A DNA stretch of 64,000 nucleotides from Microglena sp. YARC (lineage: Eukaryota > Chlorophyta > Chlorophyceae > Chlamydomonadales > Chlamydomonadaceae). Below, in pieces: positions 38,401 through 47,455 of this stretch. A program made the translations under genes and the position numbers. Where the stretch lies: NCBI GenBank assembly GCA_022414725.1, contig CM039463.1:32877579-32941578 (forward strand), read 5' to 3'. The number at the start of each line of letters is the position of its first letter. Position 1 is the first letter of the stretch. Under the pieces are notes generated by a model. The model saw nothing but the letters and a program-made list of their open reading frames with translations, searched no databases and was not told where the DNA came from.

Positions 38401-38649
38401 CACCTGGTTGGTTGAACAAACGCGATTGATTGAGCGAGCAAAAGCACTTCCTGAGCAATTAGCGAACAGGTGATGCAACTCGTCGCGAAATCCTGGAAGC
38501 TTCCGAATTTCCAAGAATTGAGTGGTAACCAGCGAAAGATGTGGTGCTTCCTCGCTGCACCGAGCATATAAACCAACCAAACCCTTATCATGTTTCAGCT
38601 GAAAATCGCGACGTTCGACATGTCTATCCTGTGACAGGTCACCTTTCAC
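38365..38649 (-). CDS. Possible small protein, 94 codons
   Basis: ATG 38,649. Reasonable composition (LEIRKLPGFRDELHHLFANC) but the last ~10 codons lie in the 106-bp repeat. Unknown; may be non-coding. Confidence 0.3.
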   Translation of the reverse strand: MKGDLSQDRHVERRDFQLKHDKGLVGLYARCSEEAPHLSLVTTQFLEIRKLPGFRDELHHLFANCSGSAFARSINRVCSTNQVKLVGSSLRDSC

Positions 38650-38704
38650 CGATGCGAGCGTTTGCGGTCAGCCAGCTCGACCAGCTGTAACCAGGTCAGA
38701 TCCG

Positions 38705-38965
38705 ACACGTGTTTCTGCGAGTCCGCAGCTGAATTCCCCTGCCCCACACCGTGTGTCCCTACATATATTGTCAAGCAGAGGTCTGCTTGAGACGACGCGA
38801 CACGTGTCCCCCATGATGCGCCCATGAAAATACGAGTGTAAACATGTCATCAGATCTGCCACGTGTTTTTCGCGCGCCTCGCATCTTCACACGATTCCGC
38901 AGCTGAATTCCAGTGCCCCACTCCCGACATAGTTGTCAAACAGAAGTCTGCTTGAGAAGACACGT
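38705..38965. repeat. Two copies of the GAATTCC-CTGCCCCAC / CAAGCAGAGGTCTGCTTG family
   Basis: At 38,713-38,795 and 38,898-38,960: TCCGCAGCTGAATTCC, CTGCCCCAC and a short palindrome ending CTGCTTGAGA, then CGACACGTG. Same module as 7475, 45,060 and 57,014. Confidence 0.75.
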
Positions 38966-39026
38966 GTTCATCGCGCGCCCTACTTGACGCACCCAGGCCA
39001 AGCCAATTCCAACACACACCCCAGCC

Positions 39027-39731
39027 ATGTCAAACAATCTTACCCAAGTACCGACTCCAATCAATCGACAAGTACATCGAGTACAACCGGTTGCGCATCG
39101 AGTAAAATCATTTGTAACATTTTACGATAGGTTGTCGTCTCCTATCTTGGCTGTGCCTCTGTCTCGTTCCTTGGGTGGGTCTCTGACATACAAAGGGGCG
39201 ACATGTGTAGGGGATACCTCAGTTACATCTGCTGGCATTGTATTGTCCAGTCGAGCGGGTTCAACACTTCAAACATTTGTTGATCGGTAAAGACATTGAT
39301 AAAGGAAGTGCATTTGCGCGTTCACTGTGCCACATAATTTCCCCACATACATGGAAATCGATTGATTGCCTTTCTTTTCCTCGCAGGAGGTCAACAACAT
39401 GTACCCAACCCTTATTATAGCGGGTGCAACAACCATTGCGCTTTTCATACACTTCCACCGTCGTGCTGAAAATGAAGCTACTGCCCGGCGTGAGGCTGAG
39501 GACGGTGCCGACAATGAAGCTACTGCCCGGCGTGAGGCTGAGGACCGTGCCGACAATGAAACTGCTGCCCGGCGTGAGGCTGAGGACCGTGCCGACAATG
39601 AAGCTACTGCCCGGCGTGAGGCTGAGGACCGTGCCGACAATGAAGCTACTGCCCGTCATGCGTCTGAGGACCGTCTCAGGCAAGAGTTGTTGTCGTTCTC
39701 GCCTGATGACGTTGTTGCTATGACTCCTTAA
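39027..39731 (+). pseudogene. Spliced TM / Glu-Ala-Arg coiled-coil gene, with a premature TAA
   Basis: Two coding pieces: 39,027-39,286 (ending [18 protein letters not shown]) and 39,399-39,729, separated by a candidate intron with donor GATCGGTAAAGAC at 39,287 and acceptor TTTTCCTCGCAG at 39,386. Piece two has an N-terminal membrane anchor ([19 protein letters not shown]) and four copies of a 16-residue repeat [18 protein letters not shown]. It ends at TAA (39,729) where the paralogue at 46,894-47,317 has GAA and continues ~28 codons ([13 protein letters not shown]); the matching codons remain readable here past the stop. Confidence 0.7.
39287..39386 (+). other. Candidate 100-bp intron
   Basis: GTAAAGACATTG at the start, pyrimidine-rich GCCTTTCTTTTCCTCGCAG at the end. 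The paralogous intron is 46,789-46,893 with the same ends. In the second copy splicing preserves the frame; here the exon joint has lost bases and does not. Confidence 0.65.
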
Positions 39732-39827
39732 CATATTGCGGAGTATAGGACGGCGTGTGCTTCGGTTGGGGTAGCATCTCATTTGGATCAGCATGTATTG
39801 TGATGATTGTTTTCTTTAAATAAACAT

Positions 39828-40412
39828 ATGTCACCCGCCCCCGCAGGACCTCTACGTGTTGGCAAGCCCCCAAGAGAGGAGCGAATGCTGACGCCATGTT
39901 CAGGTTCCATGGGGCGTACGTCCAAGAAGAACAAAAATGTGCAGCTACAAGAAGCACACACGCATTTCGCCATGCAACTATCTGGTGGGCAGCTTGTGAA
40001 GGTGACATGCAACCGGGTACTGGACTACCCTCATGATGGCATCGTAAGCCGTTCTTACAGCAAGGAGTACACAGCGCGCGATGCGTCTGACGTGCTGAAC
40101 AGTGTGCATGTGATCCACTTCTGCCGCGGTGACCCTCAGTCTCTATTTGACGATGGTAGTGGTAAGGCGCCGTTGGACGAGCTACGGGTGCGTGAGACGT
40201 CCCTGTCGTGGTTTGTGGCACAGGGTCGAGATCCACGCATCGAGTCCGGCCCGCCATCGCCGTTCTCACCTGATGAAGTAGTGAAACGTGCTAGGGCGTG
40301 TTTGGGCGCTGCGGAATTAAGGGGGAAATTCTACGACCCGCTGCGTCGGATCTCTGGAGCGCCTCCCATGTACCGGCAATGCTCATCTTTCTCCAATGCA
40401 CTCGTGAAATAA
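39828..40412 (+). CDS. LRAT-domain-like protein, ~194 aa
   Basis: ATG 39,828. Shows the first LRAT/NlpC-P60-type motif (YPHDGIVSRSY, with the catalytic His) and the later SPDEVVKRARACLG helix shared with the better LRAT gene at 45,155. The usual Asn-Cys-x-His-Phe block is divergent; a Cys occurs in MYRQCSSFSNALVK near the end. LRAT-fold enzymes are thiol acyltransferases or phospholipases; activity here is doubtful. The first ~20 codons are also present after the paralogous coiled-coil gene (47,340-47,415), so the two genes were duplicated together. Confidence 0.65.
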   Translation: MSPAPAGPLRVGKPPREERMLTPCSGSMGRTSKKNKNVQLQEAHTHFAMQLSGGQLVKVTCNRVLDYPHDGIVSRSYSKEYTARDASDVLNSVHVIHFCRGDPQSLFDDGSGKAPLDELRVRETSLSWFVAQGRDPRIESGPPSPFSPDEVVKRARACLGAAELRGKFYDPLRRISGAPPMYRQCSSFSNALVK

Positions 40413-40801
40413 ATAAATGCCAAGCTCAAGGACGATGATGGTTATGAGTGCATTGTGGCATCGGGGAGGTGGATGGCGAAGCCGTTGTCATGGTTCACGG
40501 ATACAGTTGCCAAGGACGAGGAGGTCAACGATCGCGAGAAGGAGGATGTATGCCTACACGACTGGGTTGCAGTGCTCCCTGGTCGGAAAGTCACCGACAT
40601 CAAGACGCTCGCTGAGTTTGAAGCGCTGTACGGGCAGGAGGACAAGATCCTCTTCGACCCAACGTTTTACCAGTTCTCAAAGGAACCAAACACTGACATG
40701 ACAACAACGTGGAACTTTGACGAGTGCTTGGATCAAGGCAGCAACCTGTGTCTCTCTCCCCGAAAGACATTTATTTGGGATCCTACGCATCTTGAGGTCA
40801 G
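40413..40801 (+). CDS. Hypothetical protein directly after the LRAT-like gene
   Basis: The frame is open from about 40,413 (DDDGYECIVASGRWMAKPLS) to beyond 40,800, with ordinary soluble-protein composition (VCLHDWVAVLPGRKVTDIKT, EALYGQEDKILFDPTFYQFS). It has no good ATG before 40,473. It may be the continuation of the LRAT-like gene through a lost intron or frameshift, or a separate gene. After 40,800 the frame runs antisense into the F-box gene and is not credible. Confidence 0.5.
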
Positions 40802-41710
40802 TCACCAAATGGACCACCCACCGAGAAGCCCATGCGACTGCATTGTTTTAAACCATTTATGCGTAGCCGGGTTCCGATACCCATTTCCATACACCAAATA
40901 CATGAGACGCGGCATACATTCCAAACTTGCACGTGTGATTTTGGAGCACGGTTCGATGTCAAGGCGTTCGCAACATGTCAGCTCTCGCATGCATGCATCT
41001 GTGATGTCGCAATCCTCTCCCATATTCCTTATGAACACCACACGAGCGCGTCGCGCACACTCAATGAGCATGCCATCTGTCAACCGCTTTGAATTAAATA
41101 TGATTTTGTGTGGCACATGGCACACACGCGCAATGTAGTTGCACACCCGTTCCATACTTCCATCCCCGGTATCCTGGCAATCATCGTCGTGTATCTCGAT
41201 GTTCACATGTATGTAAGGGTTCACGAGCCAGGAGGGGGGAGATGGGGGTGGGGGCGCGAGAGGAGTGAACCAGGACGCATGTACATGTAGGCATTTCTGC
41301 AACAGAGGGTTCCACCCCACACTCTTTACGCTGCACCGCCACCGCGACACGTTTTCTGTCACTATTGGTTGCAGCAAGTCGTGCACTTCGCGACATGTGG
41401 CGGCCAATCGGACCTCAGATTGAGGCGACAATAAGTCGCCTCGCAACACAAGCAACTGAAACACGCGTGGCATGTGCACCCGCCGAGACACGTTTTCTGT
41501 CACTCTTGGTTGCAGCAAGTCGTGCACTTCGCGACATGTGGCGGCCAATTGGACCTCAGATTGAGGCGACAAGTCGCCTCGCAACACAAGCAAATGAAAC
41601 ACGTGCGCCATGTGCCGACACCCCCTTACTGTTTGCCACGTTTTATTGTTTATGCACGCAGGCCGTGCGTAAGAAAGACGACGCTCAGATTGGCCTGGGC
41701 GCGCCGCCAC
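40802..41710 (-). CDS. F-box-like / LRR-like protein with an internal duplication
   Basis: The region with FHLLVLRGDLSPQSEVQLAA then TCREVHDLLQPRVTENVSRR is present twice in tandem (41,340-41,470 and 41,480-41,610), resembling an F-box helix set (L...S...L..TC+...). After a Pro-rich linker (APPPPSPPSWL) comes an LRR-CC-like part (KRLTDGMLIECARRARVVFI, CERLDIEPCSKITRASLECM). Start uncertain: no convincing ATG before residue ~34 (MAHVFHLLVLRG). Likely an SCF-type adaptor by analogy. C-terminal end GLLGGWSIW. Confidence 0.6.
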   Translation of the reverse strand: MAARPGQSERRLSYARPACINNKTWQTVRGCRHMAHVFHLLVLRGDLSPQSEVQLAATCREVHDLLQPRVTENVSRRVHMPRVFQLLVLRGDLLSPQSEVRLAATCREVHDLLQPIVTENVSRWRCSVKSVGWNPLLQKCLHVHASWFTPLAPPPPSPPSWLVNPYIHVNIEIHDDDCQDTGDGSMERVCNYIARVCHVPHKIIFNSKRLTDGMLIECARRARVVFIRNMGEDCDITDACMRELTCCERLDIEPCSKITRASLECMPRLMYLVYGNGYRNPATHKWFKTMQSHGLLGGWSIW

Positions 41711-41798
41711 TGAGCGACGAGGAGACGGCGAAGGTAATGGCCGCCCTCACAGGAGGACACTGTGAAAGTGTTGCAGGAAGGCACCCACTCCAACTAAT

Positions 41799-42140
41799 GT
41801 GAACGTGGAGGAAGCTTTGACACAGCTCGACATCCTTCGAACTGAAGCTCGCAGGGTTGCAGTTTTCAACATGGCCGGCACTCCAAGCTACGTAGCAACC
41901 AACGCTGTCTACAACTTCTATGGTCGGCTCACCACAGCCCTGGACACCAGCGTGAGGGTTCTTTTTCCAGAACGGGACTGGATAAACTTCTACCACTTTG
42001 AAAAGGGGGGGGCAGCGCTCCTCAGTGGCTTAAATCAAAGGCGACACTTAGTGTTCCGTGTACGCCTCGAAAAACGAGCATCTGACCAAGCGATGATGTT
42101 CCAAATGTTGTTCGTCAGTATAAACATTATGTATGAATGA
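41799..42140 (+). CDS. Hypothetical protein, ~90-113 aa
   Basis: The frame is open from 41,766; first ATG at 41,871 (MAGTPSYVATNAVYNFYGRL). Aromatic-rich, includes LFPERDWINFYHFEKGGAAL. Frame intact. Unknown function. Confidence 0.5.
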   Translation: MNVEEALTQLDILRTEARRVAVFNMAGTPSYVATNAVYNFYGRLTTALDTSVRVLFPERDWINFYHFEKGGAALLSGLNQRRHLVFRVRLEKRASDQAMMFQMLFVSINIMYE

Positions 42141-42158
42141 ATACCAGAAACATCATTA

Positions 42159-42662
42159 ATGATACTATTAGCGGGTAAGCGGCCACACCTATTGGTGTCC
42201 TACCAGGTATGCTTGAGCTGCAACAAATTTCTCCGAAGGGAAAGCAATGGGGAGTCATATCTACAATACGAACTGCCTAGAGAGGGTGATGTGGTGCGCA
42301 ACATCACATTGGCTGGCATGGGGATCCAACATATAAAGTGGGTGCGGATCAATATAGGAGATGTTGATGCATGGACATGGAAAGCTAGCTTGTCAGTTGT
42401 AGGAAAAATCCGACCGATAACAATTCCTATAGCAATCAATATGATGGCGATTGGATACCACACTTGTGCACTACAGATTTGTATGCATCAAACCACAGAC
42501 GTGTTGTGGATGCAACTACAGTATGAACTGTACAATGACGAGGAACGGTACCACCTGGCTATAAGTCGATGGTACGAGACGGTTACAGTTCGTACGAAGA
42601 ATGATACCGTAGTGGCGAATCTGGGTCACTTGGTGGCAGACAAATCACCAGTTCCAACATAG
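42159..42662 (+). CDS. Hypothetical beta-rich protein, 167 aa
   Basis: ATG 42,159, or a start further in. Beta-rich pattern with YELPREGDVVRNITLAGM and WVRINIGDVDAWTW. The 'Pro-Arg-x-Gly-Asp...Ile...Leu' followed by '+I.IG..D' order recalls the N-terminal jelly-roll strands of nucleocytovirus capsid proteins, but length and rest do not fit a capsid; treat as weak. Overlaps the tail of the next gene by 80 bases, end to end. Confidence 0.6.
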   Translation: MILLAGKRPHLLVSYQVCLSCNKFLRRESNGESYLQYELPREGDVVRNITLAGMGIQHIKWVRINIGDVDAWTWKASLSVVGKIRPITIPIAINMMAIGYHTCALQICMHQTTDVLWMQLQYELYNDEERYHLAISRWYETVTVRTKNDTVVANLGHLVADKSPVPT

Positions 42663-43113
42663 ATGTTCTTGTATCCATTCTGGATAACATACCATCCAAT
42701 CTAGCAGATGTAAGTGCATTCACTACATCCATCATGCTCACGTCTAGACAGGAGCTAGGCATCACACCCATGCACGCTGCACTAAGGCTGTATTTAAGAG
42801 GAGGATCATCAGGAATGGACAGATCTTCAATGATGGAGAGGTTGCGCGAGCAGGAGTAGACAGACACACGGACTCCACGGTCCGTGAAAGTGGATGTAGG
42901 AGGCTCCAGTGTGTAGAACAATGACCAACTGGATGCTGGGTCGAAATCGGATCCAAATGCGTCCTTACGGTACAATTTTTGTTCATGTGGCAGGGACACA
43001 GCTTTGTGTGGGCCGATTGCATCCGGTAAAGGCTGGTAGTGAATGGCTTGGTGCAACGTGACGGATGGACCTACGATAACAAACAGTATGTTCAAATACA
43101 TAGTATATAGCAA
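42583..43113 (-). CDS. Hypothetical protein, up to 176 aa
   Basis: Convergent to 42,159-42,662. Includes KLYRKDAFGSDFDPASSWSL, FTDRGVRVSVYSCSRNLSII and a helix-rich C-terminus with MMDVVNALTSARLDGMLSRM. Start near 43,113 (MLYTMYLNILFVIVG, possibly a signal or anchor). No family recognised. Confidence 0.5.
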   Translation of the reverse strand: MLYTMYLNILFVIVGPSVTLHQAIHYQPLPDAIGPHKAVSLPHEQKLYRKDAFGSDFDPASSWSLFYTLEPPTSTFTDRGVRVSVYSCSRNLSIIEDLSIPDDPPLKYSLSAACMGVMPSSCLDVSMMDVVNALTSARLDGMLSRMDTRTSMLELVICLPPSDPDSPLRYHSSYEL

Positions 43114-43582
43114 ACAATATGTTCAAATGAGCTACACAGCGAGAGCGCTAAGCAACAAACAACCAAATACACGATGCATTCTCAGTCCCGCAACCCCACC
43201 CACCTCAGCACCCTTGTCCCACCGTGCCCCAGACTTATAATGCCCAACAAAGCTTGTGCACCTCTGAAGCAAACGAGCAGTAGACTGTCAGCCCCCATGC
43301 CCACAAACAACGTGTTACACGTAGCACCAGATCTCTCTCACCTCTCTCAGCTCCTCGATCAAAGCAGCATGGCAGCCGGTATCTACATATGGACCGTGAC
43401 AAACAGGCGGAAAGCGTGGTGTGTGTAATGAATGGGCGTTCCTTCCTCCCAGAGGATTTTTTGAAATCTGATCCAAGGCAAGAACAAAAAAAGTGGGAGT
43501 CTCGAGACATGGTGAGGACTGCGGCGGCGGCTTATCATCCCATCCCATCCAATCACATCACATTCCATCCCATCCATGCACA
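43114..43582. other. Gene-poor stretch
   Basis: No ORF conserved elsewhere. Contains GAATGGGCGTTCCTTCCTCC at 43,430, which resembles the transposon end but has extra bases and no partner. Confidence 0.4.
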
Positions 43583-43860
43583 AGCGGCGGAGCCCCTTTC
43601 ACCTCTTCCCCCCAGCAGAGCGACCGGGGGCGACCGGAGGGGAGCCCACACTTAACATCAAGCATTAGACACACACACTACTGCGTAACAACTGTCAAGT
43701 CTTCTTACACAATGATGATGTGTACGTTGTTTGTAAAAGATTCACTGTAACACTTGGGCTTATTATCACTGTAACGCTTGAGCTTCTTTCTCATCTGCAC
43801 AAATGCACAAAACACGTTAAATACGCCTCGCGGAACAAGCGACGTACGAAGGGATACATG
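43583..43860 (-). repeat. GC-rich repeat plus inverted copy of 30,713-30,915
   Basis: 43,583-43,655 is the GGAGCCCCTTTCACCTCTTC form of the GC-rich family; 43,660-43,860 matches the 30.7-30.9 kb block on the opposite strand. Both sit together in both places. Confidence 0.8.
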
Positions 43861-43900
43861 GGATTGCGGCTACGACATGATGATGATAATGGTGATAATG
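43845..43900 (+). pseudogene. Last codons of the D5-like primase-helicase
   Basis: GGATACATGGGATTGCGGCT, then ACGACATGATGATGATAATG, equal to the final codons and 3' flank of the primase-helicase (62,945-62,975) and of the fragment at 50,985-51,020. Confidence 0.6.
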
Positions 43901-43959
43901 GTGCACTCACGACTCACGCATGCATGAATGAATGAATGCAAGCAAACACACGTCGTACG

Positions 43960-44175
43960 TACGAACACACGCAAAGGAATGAACACTGTCATCATCGTCC
44001 ATCAATCAGACTCCACATGCAAACAGCGAAAACATGTCCTCGTCTCCAAAAGACACCAACCACGGAGGGTTGCGCGTCGGTCCTCATTGTCTAGTCCATC
44101 TGTCTCCAAAAGACACCACGGCGGCTTGCGCACCCTCATTGTCTCGTCCATCTGTCTCCACAAGACACCACGGAG
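43960..44175 (+). repeat. GTCCATC / AAAAGACACC repeat cluster
   Basis: CATCTGTCTCCAAAAGACAC-type units occur three times; the lead-in (CACACGTCGTACGTACGAAC, AAACAGCGAAAACATGTCC) recurs at 51,070-51,230 and, inverted, at 7625-7745. Confidence 0.7.
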
Positions 44176-44429
44176 GCAATGACTAAGGCGGTTTCAAGGA
44201 ACCCTCAAGGATCGTACAGAGTGCCCAGGAGACTTTCACAGCTTGCAAGGAGAGAACAAAACAAAACAAAAGGAAATTATACAGTTTCGGGGATCGTCGG
44301 GCCTTTTATCATGTCCGGCGATCGATTGATTGTACCGCCGCCAGCACTACACAGGATTTGGGTGAGGGGGATTAGGCCACTACGTTTACACTCGTTTTTA
44401 GAGGAACGGCGACCTCTCGTATCAGGCGG

Positions 44430-44610
44430 CGGCACCTGTGTCGAGTCACATCACGGCGGAACCTGTCGAGTCACATCACATGGCGACCGACCTCTCGCAT
44501 CACGGCGGAACCTGTCAAGTCACATCACATGGCGACCGACCTCTCGCATCACGGCGGAACCTGTCGAGTCACATCACATGGCGACCGACCTCTCGCATCA
44601 CAGCGGAACC
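44430..44610 (+). repeat. 47-bp tandem repeat, ~3.5 copies
   Basis: Unit: CGGCGGAACCTGTCGAGTCA, CATCACATGGCGACCGACC, TCTCGCAT. Leads into the GAGTC microsatellite. A related degenerate stretch is at 52,125-52,200. Confidence 0.9.
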
Positions 44611-44693
44611 TGTCGATTCGAGTCGAGTCGAGTCGAGTCACATCACATCACACGGCGACCACTACACGCTCTCATCAAGGCGGATCCTGTCGT

Positions 44694-44822
44694 GACGAGT
44701 CGAGTCGAGTCGAGTCGAGTCGAGTCGAGTCGAGTCGAGTCGAGTCGAGTCGAGTCGAGTCGAGTCGAGTCGAGTCGAGTCGAGTCGAGTCGAGTCGAGT
44801 CGAGTCGAGTCGAGTCGAGTCA
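44694..44822. repeat. GAGTC pentanucleotide microsatellite, ~25 units
   Basis: Uninterrupted GTCGA/GAGTC repeats; shorter runs precede at 44,615-44,640. Open in several frames on both strands; the encoded Arg-Val-Glu-Ser-Ser type repeats are not taken as protein. Confidence 0.97.
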
Positions 44823-45154
44823 CAGCACACTGTGATTTCGCCCCGTCCCCACGTTCGTCCATCATCGTTGTCAACTCATCCTCACACACACCAAGGCGGC
44901 TTTCGTTGACTTCGAGGCGCGCGAAACACGTGGCAGATCTGCTGACCTGTTGAAAATGAAAATGAAAATGTTGTACACTCGTATTTTCATGGGCGCGCGA
45001 ACACACGTGTCAGATATGCTGACATGTTTACTACTGGGAAACACATGTGTAGTCAGTCTCAAGCAGACGTCTGATTGACAAATTATGGCGGGAGTATGAA
45101 AGATATATAGAGGGACACACTCACGGGGGAAGCGGGGAATTCAGATGCGGACTC

Positions 45155-45715
45155 GTGAGCATCTTTACCAGGCCACGACACGCCACGCCAGGCCAGGCCC
45201 GGACCCTTGAGTACTGCTGCCACTCTGCACGACCTCTCCATCGGAGGATCAGATCTTGCTGTTCGGTGGTTTATCTTGGTGTTCACCCCTCGCAGAAAAA
45301 GTCTGCCATCGGCATCAAGTTCGAGCACGATGGCATTGTGAGCGCCGTCACAGAAGGGTATTCCTCTGCAGCAGACATCAAGGTCATCCACTATGCGGGG
45401 TCAGAGCCCCATGGAAAGCGATTGATCAGCGAGACTACTCTGGAAGAGTTCCTGGTAGTTGGCAGCTCTGCACGGGTTGTGAATGCGAGGTGTCGTTTCT
45501 CACCGTTGGAGGTGGTCAAAAGGGCACGCTCGCAGCTCGGAAGGGCGTATTACAATGTGTTGGGAAGGAACTGTCAGCACTTCGGTAGCTGGTGCTATGA
45601 GGGGCGGCTTTTTTCTAGAGAGGTGTTCAAGTACGGCGTCATAGGCACCAGTTTCGGCCTGGTGGTCAGTATTGTAGGGATCATTGCAATTGGGATGGCG
45701 CGGGCATCTTGGTAG
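45155..45715 (+). CDS. LRAT-domain protein with C-terminal membrane segment
   Basis: Contains the complete LRAT-family core: His motif KFEHDGIVSAV, strand IKVIHYAG, helix SPLEVVKRARSQLG, and the thiol block GRNCQHFGSWCYEG with the catalytic Cys. A hydrophobic segment (IGTSFGLVVSIVGIIAIGMA) follows near the end, as in the membrane-anchored LRAT/HRASLS acyltransferases, which act on lipids at membranes. No ATG precedes the His motif in this frame; a 3' splice-like CACCCCTCGCAG at 45,295 suggests coding begins in an upstream exon. The TAG stop is followed by a repeat block. Confidence 0.78.
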   Translation: MSIFTRPRHATPGQARTLEYCCHSARPLHRRIRSCCSVVYLGVHPSQKKSAIGIKFEHDGIVSAVTEGYSSAADIKVIHYAGSEPHGKRLISETTLEEFLVVGSSARVVNARCRFSPLEVVKRARSQLGRAYYNVLGRNCQHFGSWCYEGRLFSREVFKYGVIGTSFGLVVSIVGIIAIGMARASW

Positions 45716-46229
45716 AAGCCGCCAGCCATGTGCGTACTAAAATAAATGTTCCCGAGATGGAGAGTCTTTTCAGAGGTGTTCATGTGAACATGTTTAAAAT
45801 AGGGATTGATGTGAGACATTCTCCGGCTTCTTCATACAATTTTTTGGTCAATTCCATGGCGACCCGTTGTGACAAGGTTTCAAGCAGACTTCTGCTAGAC
45901 AATCGCTCTCGTATATCGATAGGGAAATCGCGGGACCCACGGAGTGGGGCAGTGGAATTAATTCAGATGCGGACTCGCACAATGAGAATACATGGGATTG
46001 ATATTGATGTCACCAACATAAAGATTCAAATGAACACGTGGCGGATCTGACCTGCCTGCTTTCACTCGTATTTTCATGGGTGCATGCATGGGGGGCACGT
46101 GTCATCCCGGATTCCCTACACTCGACACTACACACTACACAAGAGACATTCGACTGACTGACGACGCCTCCTCTAAGGACAGCAGAAGCCAACATATATA
46201 TGCCTTCTAATGGAAGCTTCGAGAGCAGA
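45716..46229. other. Repeat-rich spacer
   Basis: 45,752-45,808 is the CATGTGAACA block inverted; 45,878-45,965 holds the palindromic AAGCAGACTTCTGCT / GCAGTGGAATTAATTCAG family. No gene. Confidence 0.6.
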
Positions 46230-46535
46230 CCTACTTGGCTTGCGAGTTTCAGTCGGGGCACTCGCGATTCTGATCCCGGAGATCGCGGAAACGGATTCAA
46301 TACGTGAGTTTGCATGGGAGACGCTTTTTTGAATCGTTCAATTCTGACACCAACCAAGAAAGTTAGGGGATCTCAAAGTTTGTTTGGTGTGACTTTCTTT
46401 CCATTTGCTGCGCAGATTCGCATTCGCATTCACGACGAATTCGACTGATTGCCCGGTATGTTCTCTTCTCCTCGCAGGGTTCGTGAAGGCAGCGCTGAAT
46501 ACTCGGAGGAGCCCTGTGGGTTACTGTAACTGAAG
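46230..46535 (+). other. Recurrent multi-exon leader-like repeat, copy 1
   Basis: CTTGCGAGTTTCAGTC, TCGCGATTCTGATCCCGGAG, then donor-like TACGTGAGTTTGCATG (46,304), branch-like TTCTGACACC, acceptor-like CATTTGCTGCGCAG (46,415), second acceptor TCTCCTCGCAG (46,477), exon-like GGAGGAGCCCTGTGGGTTAC and a donor GAAGGTGAGTG (46,536). Copies at 48,220-48,800, 52,580-52,823 and 61,560-61,866. Confidence 0.65.
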
Positions 46536-46679
46536 GTGAGTGGGCTTGCTTGTCACACTTTTGTTCATGCAACAGCAAGGAGAGCTAATCGGCTAATACA
46601 CTCAAGACCGTCATGGAATGGCGTATCTACCCGACGTTGGGAGGGCATGTATGCACTATTCTCAAGCACATGGAAGAGG

Positions 46680-47317
46680 CTGTGACTCTGCCCCATTCCT
46701 TGGGACTCTGGTATACAAAGGGCGACACATCTTCTGGCATTTTATTGTCCAGTCGAGCGGGGTCAACACTTCAAACATTTGATGATCGGTAAAGACATTG
46801 ATTGATAAAGGAAGTGCATTTGCGCGGTCCCTGTGCCACAGAATTTACCCCACATACATGGAAAGCGATTGATTGCCTTTCTTTTCCTCGCAGGATGATG
46901 GTCAACAACATGTACCCAACCCTTATTATAGCGGTTGCAACAAACATTGCTCTTTTCATATACTTCCACCGTCGTGCCGAGGCCTATCGTGATAAGACCT
47001 ATCGTGCTGAGGCCCGTGCTGACAATGAAGCTACTGCCCGTCGTGAGGCTGAGGCCCGTGCTGACAATGAAGCTACTGCCCGTCGTGAGGCTGAGGCCCG
47101 TGCTGACAATGAAGCTACTGCCCGTTGTGCGGAAGCTACTGCCCGTCGTGAGGCTGAGGCCCGTGCTGCGGAGGCTAAGGCCAGTCTCAGGCAAGAGTTG
47201 TTGTCGTTATCGCCTGATGACGTCGCTGCTATGACTCCTGAACACGTTGCGGAGTATATGACGGCGTGTGCCTCGGTTGGGGTAGCAGCATTTCATTTGG
47301 ATCAGCCGGTATTGTGA
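46680..47317 (+). CDS. Spliced TM / Glu-Ala-Arg coiled-coil gene, full-length copy
   Basis: Exon piece to 46,788 ([18 protein letters not shown]), intron 46,789-46,893, then 46,894-47,317; the joint keeps the frame. The second exon has [19 protein letters not shown] (membrane anchor), then [14 protein letters not shown] repeats (about four, 16 residues each), then a conserved C-terminal domain of ~45 residues: [20 protein letters not shown] and [17 protein letters not shown], resembling a small helical bundle. TGA stop. Likely a single-pass membrane protein with a cytosolic coiled coil. The upstream exon start is not defined; the leader-like repeat lies 150 bp upstream. Confidence 0.68.
46789..46893 (+). 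other. Intron in the coiled-coil gene (105 bp)
   Basis: GATCGGTAAAGAC donor and TTTCTTTTCCTCGCAG acceptor, conserved with 39,287-39,386. In-frame joint. Confidence 0.7.
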
Positions 47318-47455
47318 TAATTGCTTTTTTAAATACATACATGTCACACAATCACCCACCCCCGCAGCACATCTACGCGTTGGCCTGCCCCCAAGAGTGG
47401 AGCGAATGCTGATGTGAATGACAAGTTCCTCTCCCGCATGGGATAGGGATAGTTT

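Noticed and set aside
40802..41138. C-terminal extension of the 40,413 ORF
   Set aside because: Runs antisense to the F-box/LRR-like gene and loses protein-like composition after 40,800.
42159..42662. Major capsid protein
   Set aside because: Only a short PREGD...INIGDVD resemblance; the length (167 aa) is far below a double-jelly-roll capsid.
43425..43450. Degenerate end of the 10-kb transposon (GAATGGGCGTTCCTTCC)
   Set aside because: Extra bases, match limited to about 15 positions and no second end nearby; probably chance.
44179..45006. RVESS/RLDST repeat ORFs of 100-218 codons
   Set aside because: Translation of the GAGTC microsatellite and 47-bp repeat; open on both strands, no other coding signal.
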